Positions 26,169-36,945 of a stretch of 64,000 nucleotides of DNA are shown one piece after another. How positions within the stretch are numbered: the first letter of the stretch is position 1; each line of letters begins with the position of its first letter. The translations under genes and the position numbers were made by a program. Source of the DNA: Haliclystus octoradiatus (Eukaryota; Cnidaria; Staurozoa; Stauromedusae; Haliclystidae); assembly GCA_916610825.1 (NCBI GenBank), contig OU744447.1, forward strand, positions 1,928,146 to 1,992,145, read 5' to 3'. Below the pieces are notes generated by a model. It worked only from the letters and a program-made list of their open reading frames with translations. It did not search any database and was not told the origin of the DNA.

Positions 26169-27396
26169 TCAACAAAATAGTAATACAAATATTAAAAAAT
26201 GCCTTATAAATTGAAAGGAGATGTACAGACAGATGGATTGTAATTCTGTAAAATTGGGTCATTGTTATAATCGTAATTCTTCAACCTCGTTAAATTCGTT
26301 AATCGTAATTTCCAAAATAATATGCATATGTGCAATTTTAGTTTTGACAACATGTATTGAAAATAGATTCACTTAACTTAATATGTTGCCTTCTAAAATA
26401 TTTGATGTAGGAAAATCGTATTGGTTTGATTATTAAATGTTATCCCAAAGATAGAATACGAGAGTACTGATTTGATCTTGGACAAAATCTCATATTATCT
26501 ACTGTCTTGCCATGTGAAGAAATCTATGAGTTCATGAACAGCTCTTTAACTTAATGAACTTTTGGGTAGTTTCACGTTAATGAACTCGTAAATTTTTGAA
26601 CATCAAAGGAGTTATGCTCAAAGCTTTTATCTTCGGTTCAATACCTGGCAGAACCATTAAATTGCATGGCATCAGCAAGGTTATCCAGTTAATAAAACGC
26701 ACACCAACTTCCTCATTGAAACAGCTACTAGCTTACTCGGTTTGTAAAAAAAAAGATAAATCCCAAAAACTTCAAACCCATGCAAAAAATAAATTCATGA
26801 ACTTCTTGAGATTAAAATTGCCTGTTTCATAAACTAATTCATTTTCATGGACAGCTCATGAAAATTTAGCCATTTAGTGTTCATGAACTGTGTTTACAGG
26901 GGTTCGAGTATATATTCAACAGTTATTGATCCAGTAAGCGAGGGAAATATCGGCTGGTGCTGACTAAGGTCCTCTGAGATCATGCCAGTACAGTTTGGAA
27001 TTGACCGGAGTTCAGCCGTAGTAATCGAATCATCTTGATTTTGTTTGACTTCCATATTGACCTGTTGGTTGATTGGCTAACATCATTTATCCCAGTAAAT
27101 TAATGTCACTAATCTATTAACTGCCAATGAAGGAGATATTCCACATGGAATGATCTTACTGGAGAGATTTACAGTAATTATTGAATGTGGTAATTTTTCA
27201 TTGGACTAGCATGATATCTAGTGAGAATGAACAATGTTTGTGCTGCTAAGTCAAATTACCTGTTATAATGGTCACCTGTCTACAGTGGTCATTCAAGTAA
27301 TTCATGAGATGCACTATTGTATTGAATCAACCAATACATTGAGATCTGTCTATATCCAAAAACAATTTATATGTCTGTTCAAGTAATTTTAAAACT

Positions 27397-27499
27397 TATG
27401 GGGACCGTGCCTTCTCTGTGGCAGCACCGTTATTATGGAATAATATGCCTGATGATTTGAGATCTTGTATTTCAATATCATATTTTAAACGCATGTTAA
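27397..27499 (+). pseudogene. LINE ORF2 C-terminal fragment, 5' side of a transposon insertion
   Basis: Translates to YGDRAFSVAAPLLWNN followed by MPDDLRSCISISYFKRML, the characteristic C-terminal tail of CR1/L2/Jockey-type LINE reverse transcriptase proteins. The frame is cut at 27499 by the transposon and continues at 29552. Confidence 0.85.
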
Positions 27500-29551
27500 A
27501 GTGGGAATAAACCCCCAGACTATCTTTACATATATAGTAGAACCCGACGTGAAAAAAACAATGGCGTAATTTTTTTTTCGATCTGGAAATTGTTTCTTGG
27601 TGAAAAATGCCTTCAAAGTGGTGTTTTGACCCAAATGTCGCTGAGGAAAAAAAAGGGATTGGATCTAGCTTTATGACGACAAAGTCACAAGTCGTGCGGT
27701 TTTTCTAATAGACTTTAGATCGGATTAATCACGCGATGTTTCGTTTGAGATGGCGTAGCTCTGTAACGGCAATCTATTTTTATCTCCCACAAAACTGAGG
27801 TAAGGAAGAACATATAAACTCAAGAGCAGCAAAATTTCAGATGATTTGATGATTTTAAAGTTCACGAATTTGAAGAAAATAAAAATCAGAAAATGTTTCA
27901 TTCGTAGCGCGCGTTAGACAGATTATATTTTGACATATCATTCTCACACATATTTAACACATATCAAAAGATTCTCTGGTGACCACAATAGCTAGCTAAG
28001 TAGAATTTATTGATGTAAGCATATGTCTGAACTGAAAATGGAGTATTCTTTTGAGGGTAAAAAGCAAAATGTATGGCGGAAAACGCTATTAACCGTTGGT
28101 TTATAGTCCTCTTTTCACAGAAACGAAATCTGTCCATCTGATTTATCGTCTCTGTAGAAAGGTATTTTGTGCAAAGTAGCTTCTGCCACTGTATTACCGC
28201 ATCCTATAAACTACGGATTGTGACATGATGCTAACATGTTCTACTTTCTAGCAAAGGAATGAATACTAGCTAGTATGGTAAAAATTGATCGCGTATGTGT
28301 AATCAGGAACGAGACTTCACATTGCAAAACCCTAATTTTGTTAATCAGATAACGTTGATGGAGAGGGTAACAATTTATGCAATGAAGATATACTGCAAAA
28401 CAGAAAAATGATAGAATATGCATTAGTGTAGTTCTAGTATATGGCTGTAAACTTGAATAAGAACGTCCAAGCCCTCATATCATTTTTGTACTATTTTCCG
28501 AAAAGCGAACCGACGCAGAGCGTTCTCAACGGCTTGCAAGATATTTTATAGAATTTACAGTGTAATGTACTGAAGAATTTTCGATGGTTTTATAATAATT
28601 GAATGCTTGATGAATGAATGATGAACACTTTGTTAGAGTATTGAGTATAATATATCTGTCTACAGTCGTATATAAACTATACGATTACATGGTTTAAGTT
28701 TTACTAGACAAACATCAATTTCAAACTTGAACTTTGAAATAATAATTGAAAAATGTCTATTTAATAATTTAGTAATACTTAAATAAATCCGAAAAAGTAC
28801 AATTAATACTTTGCAGTACCATCTATCTCGAGGAAAAGTCGTCTGTGCATGACTGTGCAAATAGAGACAGGCTACATTCACATCTAGATCATGAGAAGGA
28901 TATCTAGTAGAAAAATTTACTCAAGAACAACTTGCAGATGAGTTAAAAATAGTTATAACTTATATAGCGTAGGATGAAGCTAGTTCGAAGGGCACGTGTC
29001 TACTAATTAAGATTTGAGAAGTACTGCGGTCACCCAGAATACGTAACTAATATGTGTCACTAGACTAGTCACAAAGGAGCACTCGCACCGCCTGACATTT
29101 GTGTTAATCCGCAATCTATATCAGATTCATCGCGCTTAATGACGCTACGAGAAATTATTTCGACTGAGCGTTTCAATCGATTTTATTCTGCTCCTGAAAT
29201 CACAAATTGTATCTTTTTTACGTAATTCGCGAGTTTATATGTTTGTTCATGGCTCAGTATTGTCAGAAATTTTTTTTGTGTAACTTCTCGGAACTAGGTC
29301 ACCTCAAAGATAATGTCGCGTGATCAGCCCACTCTTAAGTCTGTTAGACAAACCGCACGACTTGTGACTTTGTCGTCATAAAGCTAGATCCAATCCCTTT
29401 TTTTTCTCAGCGACATTTGGGTCAAAACACCACTTTGAAGGCGTTTTTCACCAAGAAATAATTTCCAGATCGAAAAAAAAATTACGCCATTGTATTTTTC
29501 ACGTCGGGTTCTACTACATATGTAAAGATAGTCTGGGGGTTTATTCCCACT
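27500..29551. mobile_element. Long-TIR non-autonomous transposon, 2,052 bp, TTAA duplication
   Basis: Inverted terminal repeats of about 220 bp start AGTGGGAATAAACCCCCAGA and match with only a handful of differences. TTAA is present on both sides (27496-27499 and 29552-29555). Removing the insert and one TTAA rejoins the LINE reading frame as KRMLKTYLFQKVF, which fixes the borders. The roughly 1.6-kb interior has no transposase ORF. A TTAA target suggests piggyBac mobilisation, although the terminal bases are not the usual piggyBac CCY. Confidence 0.9.
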
Positions 29552-29770
29552 TTAAAAACTTATTTATTCCAGAAAGTGTTTAATGAATACTGCTAACAAT
29601 ATATATTGTACAATTGAATAGTTAACTTAATTTTTAATTTTTTAGATGGCTTATATGTCTTAGATACTGTTTTACTTTCTCAGTTCCTTATAGTTTAATT
29701 TAAATTGGTAAAGTGCTTAGAGCTTTATTGATATAAGCGCTATATAAATGTATATATTATTATTATTTTA
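29552..29770 (+). pseudogene. LINE 3' end, 3' side of the insertion
   Basis: Resumes the ORF2 tail as KTYLFQKVFNEYC and stop, followed by a short 3' UTR ending in AAGCGCTATATAAATG and ATT-type repeats. That ending is typical of the 3' tails of CR1/L2/Crack-like LINEs. Confidence 0.85.
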
Positions 29771-30914
29771 TTAATGGCCAATTTTTCTCGGTTCATAAAA
29801 TTGATAATTTGAAATATTATGGACATATACACTGTAGCCTTCCATAGACTATTTATCACTGTAGACTGTATATTTGTACAGTGTTCTTCACTGTATATTA
29901 TATTATACAGTTCATGAAAATGGATTTGTCATGAACTACATGGACATTATTTTGTGGGTTCATGAAAGTGAAATTGCCCAAAAGTTCATCAACACTACTT
30001 CATGAACAACAGTTCATAAACTGTTGGGCTTAAAAATGAAATCATGCCGTTAAATTTGAATAGAGGTTTACCCTACAAAGGTTGACATAGAGACTGATTA
30101 CATATGAAAAAACCAAAGCAATCATATTCTGCTCAAGCGGTAAGTAAGTGTAAGCGCTGAAATAACTACGAACAAACGACAGAATATAAAATGATTCAAA
30201 TTGAAAGAAGAATGTGTTTTTCTTTTAGTCAATCAATTAAAATCTTAATATTTTACAATCGAAAACGTTGTGATTTATAATGAACAATAGCAAAGCGCAT
30301 TAAATCTATGTAATACAACCATTCTTTGTGAAAGATTAATTCATCTAATAATAAAATCTAATAACTATGTTAATTACTAAAATGCTATTAGAAAAGTAAA
30401 AACAATGTTTAAAGTTGTAACTAAAAACATTGTAATTTTATTAAATGATTTTACTATAATACTATATTCAAGTTTCAGGAAGAGATATATTAACTGCGTA
30501 GACCTAACATCAAAAGTTTTACAGTTTTTAGCCTGAAACTATTTGTTGAAAAACAATGATGAAACAACATAGTTCTTTGTTTTCATCTTGTTCGCTGTTA
30601 ACAACACTGCATAAATTACTCAATGGGTGCATGAAACATGGAATTGTAAACGTTTCCTGAACAGTTACATGAACAGTTGATAAAGAAAATAGCAACAATT
30701 TCATCGTGAAGCTATGAACTTTCTCACAGGAACAATAGTGTTTAGTTGGAGGTACCTCATTACTTTGTCTGGAGCAAATCCACTTTAGCCGGGCAGAAAA
30801 CTACTTGCTACTTGACAAGGCTATCCGAAATAACCATAGTTTCTATGTTATATATGCAATAGCGTGATATATACTATTTTAGCTATTATTTTAAATGTGG
30901 TACTAAACCAAACT

Positions 30915-30941
30915 ATATATTTATTTATTTATTTATTTATT
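30915..30941. repeat. (TTTA)n microsatellite overlapping the HMGCS stop codon
   Basis: Tandem TTTA units run over the minus-strand TAA stop. On the mRNA strand this reads TAA followed by repeated ATAAA, so several overlapping AATAAA hexamers follow the stop at once. Confidence 0.75.
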
Positions 30942-33900
30942 TATATAAAGGGGTTCTAAGATAAGCTCGTCTGAATTGATCATCAACACAAGTGAGATAA
31001 AATGTTCCAGGAAAAAGATCATTTACATTACCACTTGGTAAATAGTTTTTAGTATGGTGTGTCTTTTCACGTTTTTCTAAAATTTGATTAAATTTCAATG
31101 GACTAATTAAATGTCTACGTTCCATCTTTTCTTTTAAACCGGATAATGAAGATACTAATTGATGTAATTTTGGAAGGTTGGTCTGATCAGGGCAAACAGT
31201 TAATGAGAACATAGCAGCTGCCAGGCCAGAGCCATACGAGAACATTCCAATTCGTTTACCAATCAGAGAATCAATATTTCCACTGTAAAATATAAAACAG
31301 AAAAGTATAAACAACAGGTCCGTGAATTTCTAACAACATATTAAATTTGATTCTTTACAAAAATCTGGTTCGGATTAAATAAATTATTATGTATTCATTA
31401 TAGCTTCTTGCTGAAAAATTTAATCTCAAATTGAAAAGTCAGTGGCAACAGACAACAGTGAATTTTAATTAACAAACTATGCTTTGTCTAAATTTACTTA
31501 GCAATTTTCAGTTAAGGTTTACAAATATTGTAAGTAAATGTCATAATATATGCGATCAACATACAGTATTGAATGAAAATAAAAAATGGCACAGAAAGGG
31601 TCCAGCAAAAGTAGGAATCCTGCAATCCTACATTCTGGAAGGCTAGAACAAATTCAGAAAAAATTGATATTTTTTATGACTTTCGTATTGATCAAACTTT
31701 AACAAAAATATTCAGAAGAAAATGTTGAATGCCTCTAGGACTCCACCTCCACGTAGGGTTCACCTCTGTCAGAGCTTGGACAAGGAGCACTATCCATCTA
31801 CTGTTAATTACTATAAACTATTATTTAAAATTAACTTACTTCATCATTAGACTTGCAAGACTTCCATATAATGATGCTGTGTACATATTTCCAACATTTT
31901 CAGCTAAGAAAAGAGATGTTTTCGTTTTCTCTTCAAATAGTTGTAAAGACGATACAACAGACGACCGTTCAACTTTTTTCATAATACCATCGTCAATAAA
32001 TGTATCTTCCAATGTAACATTTCTGAAATTAATACAATTTGTATTACCATGAAACCTGTATATAATAGCCAGGTCAGGTACGAGAGGTGATAAAATTGGC
32101 CACTATATACAGGTGGCCTTTATTTATAAGGTTGGTTCAATAGAATAAAGTTACATCTGTATATAACAGCCAGCTATATGCGTGATAGATAAATTGATTG
32201 ATCACTATTTGCAGGTGATCATTATATACAGGGTTGATTCAATAGAAAATACTACTGTGAAACCTGTATATAACAGTCAGCTATATAAGAGGTAGATAAA
32301 TTAACCATTATAGACAGATGGCCTTTATATGCAGGGTTCATTCAATAGCATACAGTGAACTTGTATATAACAGCCATCTATAAGGGGCAGGTTCATTGAC
32401 CACTATAGACAGCTGGCCTCTATAAACAGGGTTTATTCAATATAAAATATTTTTTTTAGATATTGCTAGAGTGACCAATATAGAGATAGACAGGTGGTTG
32501 ACATATTGAGGTAACCATTATAACTTAATGACAATTCACAATTGATGTCAATCAATTTTCCGTTAATTTTGGCTGGACCCATCCCCTTTCCTGTGAACAT
32601 TCCTAATGGGGATTTTGAAAACTAATACAGGCTGCCAACTTTGATACAACTCTCCTCCTGCATCGTTGGTTGACATCCATTGCAAAAGATTATGGTATTT
32701 TCTGATATGACAAAGTGATATCATACTATCAATAGTTGGTTAGTCATTTTAGATAATTGAAAAGTTTCAATATTTAATTCATATCTGGTCCATATTTGAC
32801 TAATTAATTGGATATAATTTGAAACATTTCAAACTACCAGCAAAACGTTGAAAAAAAATTTGTTTTAATAGAAAATGAGCAGGCCCACCGTTTATCTATG
32901 TATTATGTCATAGTATCATAGATTCATAAATGCACCTAACATAATTTAGCAAACAAAAAATAAACCCTGTTAATTAATGATTGACACATTTGTTGTTAGC
33001 TTACCTTAATTCATTAAATGCGGCATACTTGACTTTATCATCATCACTGAGATTGTCACGCGATCTGACGTAATCATTAAAATAACATCTTGCAAATGAT
33101 TTCTGTACAATCTTACAAAATGGTGTATGAAAGACGAAATAATCAATAAAATTCAAATTAAGAGATTGGTCATTACCACCAATGTTATGAGTTTTCTGTT
33201 TAGCTTTTTCTAAATAACGTTTGTAACATAAATCAAGCGCACCCATATAACACTTGATTGATAATTTACCATCTACGACAGGGTATTCAGATGACATATC
33301 TGGTTTATAAAAATCGTAAACGTTTTGCATATGGATTCCTCTGAGTCCTACAAAAAAAAAAATTATTTTAAAATGACGTAAAACCCATCTGCAATATGAA
33401 ACAGATCATATCCGAAATTCGAGATTAAAATTAATCTTCTCCGAAAACTTTTTCATAAATTCAAAAAAATCTGGATTTTTTGCAGCCGAAGTTCGAATGG
33501 TTTTGAATTTCTGATTTTATATTTTTTTAAGGGGGTCCTTTTTTAAGTTTACATTAGTTAGGGCATTGTACCTTGGTCGGCAGGGTCCTGGGTTCAATCC
33601 CTGACAGGAGCGCACTATTGGTTGGCGCAAGGAATGTCATTAAACTCACACATGCTCTTAAATATGCTTACCTCTATCAAACACCAGTGGAGCATCAGGA
33701 CCAATCAACATTGCAATAGCTCCAGCACCACCAGAACATCGTGCATTTCCAGGTGCATAAACTGCACTATCCACCGCAACGACAATAGCATAACGCCCTA
33801 ATGAGAAACAATTGCCAAACAAATTAATAACCTAATTTATTACCTCAAAGAAGCAAAAAATAACTGTAGGCGCTACACGCATATATCTCTGCTTGATTAA

Positions 33901-36047
33901 GTTAACAAGTTAATGTTAACCACACTACTTCATTAGTATCTTCCTGTAACATGTTCGGGATATAATCTATTGACCTATTAACTATTTAAATTCAAATACG
34001 TTTAATCTCAATTTGATTTCAAATATTTTCTAACTTTAAAATTTATTTCCATTTTTCTGTAATATCTAATGTCTCCCAAACAAACAAGGTTTCAGAGCTT
34101 ACGGGCTGCAGGGTTCGACAAAAGTGGGGATCGTGGGATCCTAGATCCCGGATGGCCAGAAGAAAATTGATGTTTTCAATGATTTTCTGGTCAAACCTCA
34201 ACAAGAAAATTCAGAAGAAAAAGTTGAAATGCCCCTAGGATTCCAGAAGGATGAACCTTTTGTCGGACCATGACGGGATGATCTGATCATGTAACATTTT
34301 AAAACTATCATGAAAATTTGCATTCATGTAAATGTTATTATGGTTAAATAAACATCCATCCATTTATACAAAATTATTTACAGTGCTTTAAAAATTATAA
34401 ATAAATTAAATAAAAATGCAATGTACACTCATGCATGAACAAAAAATGGCCCAACCTTGCAAGTTAGATGGAAATCGCTTGAATGTGACTCCAGAGCAAA
34501 GCGGCATATTGTAATTAGTAGCCCAGACTCTGATAGATTTGACATTCAGTAGGCTATTTATAAATCTAGCCTCGGAAATAGCCTGAAATGGCGTCATAGC
34601 TCAAAAATTAGGCACAGTTACTCATTTTATATTGATGTCTGCTGTTCAACCGAGGTCAGTGGACGCCTTCAGTGTAATCAATAACTTATTCAGGAAAACT
34701 TTGACTTATCCCTTAATCTTGTAAGATTTCTAACGGGTAATAGTTCATTAACAGTTTTTAACTGGGGCCTGGCCATAGTTCATTTGAAAAAAATAATCTA
34801 CAAAACGTAATTTTGAATTAGCAACAACATTAACTATTAGGCTGATCAACTTCCTTGTTCTTGGCATGATTGTGTCAATCTATTGCGTCACAGAATGCAT
34901 TCCAGATGATTGACGTCAGACTGTCAGTGTTGATTTTTTAGCGGATTTCATGTACGTTATGCCGTATAGATCGGCGTAGCTGATTTTTTGAAAATTTGGC
35001 GTACAGATAGTCTAAATCTGGGATTTTTCTATAGTTTTCAATTAATTGTTGGCGTATTTTGGCAGATTGTGAATGTGATTTGATGGGATGTGAATTGGTC
35101 TGGAAAATATCTAGGATTCCAATTTCCAAGTATAAGGATTCTACAATGGGCTTTCTATGGGCCCCCTTATGGGACTACCAGACGGGTTGTTGGACCGTTT
35201 TTGCATTTTCAGCTACGTTATTGCGTGATCAGAAGATTCTGCGTAACACTAAAAACAAAACCATTGGAAAAGTTTTTTAGCATTCGAAATTCGCTATTTT
35301 AGGTATTTAAGTCTTCAAAATCTATCCTATGTTTTACTGTGTCATGCAGGGTCCGACAAAAGTGGGGATTCTGGGATCCAAGATCCCGGAGGGCTAGACA
35401 AAATTGTTGAAATGCCTTTAGGATTCCAGAAGGCTGAACCTATTGTCGGACCCTGGTGTCATGCATGAAATCGCAAGATTTTAGTTTGTGATTATTAAGT
35501 TATTGCAATGGCATATGGGCGACTACTATACTATACCTATCTACAATTAAATTATCTCACCGTCCCATGAGCTGCTTTCAACCCAATTCAAAGCGTTAAA
35601 CAAAGCAGATGTGCCACCGTAACAAGCATTTGTAGTATCAATTCCATCAATGCTAGTGTTACCACAATCTTCAAATAATTGCATTAAAACACTTTTAACA
35701 GATTTTGATTTATCTAATATTGTTTCTGTCCCTACTTCTAATCTACCTATATCATGAAATGATATGTTCTCAACAGATTCGAGTAAATTTTTAACTACAG
35801 TCAATGACATTGAATTAACGTCTTCTAGATCATCACAAAAACCCATTTTTTTCTGTCCTAAACCAATTGTATATTTTCCTTTACTAACACCATCATATTC
35901 TTCTAACATGTTTTGATCAACATAATAAGATGGGATATATACTTCCATTGAAATAATACCAACATTATTTGGCCAAGATTGTTTCGTTCCATTATTAAAC
36001 TCCGTCATTTTGAATTTGCCAGAATTGAGATGTGATACCGCAGGCAT
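30937..36047 (-). CDS. HMGCS1: Hydroxymethylglutaryl-CoA synthase, cytosolic type, 5 exons, complete
   Basis: Condenses acetyl-CoA with acetoacetyl-CoA to HMG-CoA in the mevalonate pathway. Minus-strand coding exons 35561-36047, 33672-33797, 33005-33347, 31840-32022 and 30937-31282 join in phase to 1,485 nt, or 494 aa (human cytosolic enzyme 520). The catalytic cysteine is C142 in [13 protein letters not shown]. The catalytic glutamate is E108 in [13 protein letters not shown], and the histidine lies in [10 protein letters not shown] at about 278. [14 protein letters not shown] and the C-terminal [11 protein letters not shown] block are also family hallmarks. There is no mitochondrial-type N-terminus, so I infer a cytosolic enzyme. 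The next in-frame ATG after the chosen start is codon 14, and either could be used. The stop codon sits within a short (TAAA)n run that also supplies AATAAA signals. It is divergent from the senataxin gene. Confidence 0.96.
31598..31745. mobile_element. Diverged hAT-like MITE copy
   Basis: It has AGGGTCCAGCAAAAGTAGGA near its left end and the shared GAAGAAAATGTTGAATGCC near its right. The right terminus is not clear and no duplication is visible. It lies in the last HMGCS intron. Confidence 0.55.
32043..32535. repeat. Tandem array of pogo-like MITE family 1 sequence, about 4 units
   Basis: Units of about 100-120 bp each begin near CTGTATATAACAGCCAGC and pass through GACCACTATAGACAG to TTCAATAGAAAA. 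Units are quite diverged, unlike the array at 43862-44455. It fills about half of the HMGCS intron between exons 31840-32022 and 33005-33347. Confidence 0.75.
33545..33671 (+). repeat. tRNA-derived SINE, family 1, abutting an HMGCS splice donor
   Basis: It carries GTCCTGGGTTCAATCCC and AGCGCACTATTGGTTGG as in the 16212-16420 copy. Its similarity runs up to the minus-strand 5' splice site of HMGCS exon 33672-33797. Confidence 0.65.
34109..34272. mobile_element. hAT-like MITE, duplication ACGGGCTG/ACGGGATG
   Basis: Ends are CAGGGTTCGACAAAAGTGGG and CCTTTTGTCGGACCATG. The flanking octamers differ at one base. It is in the first HMGCS intron. Confidence 0.85.
35347..35455. mobile_element. hAT-like MITE, 109 bp, duplication GTGTCATG
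   Basis: Ends are CAGGGTCCGACAAAAGTGGG and TATTGTCGGACCCTG. GTGTCATG is exact on both sides. This is an internally shortened member of the family, 106 bp from HMGCS exon 1. Confidence 0.88.
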
Positions 36048-36945
36048 TGCTACTTAAATAAAGTGGCCAAGTCAATATTGACTATCCAAATAACTTATTC
36101 ACTGGCAGGCATAAGGTTTATTTTCGTGATATGTTTTTATGTTTGCCTGTTTTCCGGACATAACACCATCCCACACTGGAAGAACACTGGACGCATGTGT
36201 GTCGCTTTATGATCGCTTCCAATTCTACGCTACGTCATGTCGTGGTCAACGGATATCGATAACTTTCAAGTATAACAACGGATAACTCCGCGTAGAGCGT
36301 GTAAACTCCGGTTAGACAATAGCTACTAAAATCAAAACCAATTGGAATAATTGATATATTTAAACTGTATTGTATTATCATTTGGTGACATTGATAGAAC
36401 ATTTTTATTGTATCATTGGGCATATTATAGAATGCCATAACATAGGATTTTCCTTTTTAACTGAGTCAACTGACATCAAGAACTGATAACACTTTCAATC
36501 CGAACGGATCAGTATACCGGTTTCCAGAGTACCAGGGCACAAACATTACGTGAGCACGAGGTTAACAAATCATGGCCAGAAAATCAGTTTGTACAAGTCT
36601 AACTTGGCAACTTGCTACACTAAGGCTGTTTTCGAAATTTTACACCTACTATGAATTGGATTCACAAACATTTTGTATATGTTATGTAAACATTTCAACT
36701 TTAAAAATTTTTCTTTTTATTAATAATATCAATTTAGGTAATATTTGTTAGCAGAATTGAGAAAAGACGGCATCGGAAATTGGCTTTGATTTTGGAACCC
36801 TGGAGACATCTTTTGAAAATTGGTTGTCCGATTATAAAACAATAATATTGATTGATTGTCGACTACAATGCACGCTTAAGAAGCATGTGATAAGCAACTA
36901 TGTATTTTCTAGCTATTTAGCAAACTATTATCAACAGAGTCAATT
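36048..36945. promoter_or_regulatory. Divergent promoter region, HMGCS / SETX
   Basis: 898 bp separate the minus-strand HMGCS start from the plus-strand senataxin start. I see no repeat or conserved gene here; the short ORF at 36235-36438 has no family features. ACCATCCCAC at 36165-36174 resembles a sterol regulatory element (ATCACCCCAC) at 8 of 10 bases, 118 bp upstream of the HMGCS start codon, but this is weak. Confidence 0.5.

Larger units (their letters stand above)
26169..30936. other. Gene-free interval rich in transposable elements
   Basis: No exon is recognisable between the NDUFA11-like stop and the HMGCS stop. It holds a partial SINE (26625-26790) inside GTTCATGAAC-rich sequence (26525-26900), a pogo-like MITE fragment (about 27255-27390), a LINE 3' end split by a 2-kb transposon (27397-29770), and another GTTCATGAAC cluster (29908-30026). 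The rest, 30027-30936, shows nothing I recognise. Confidence 0.6.
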
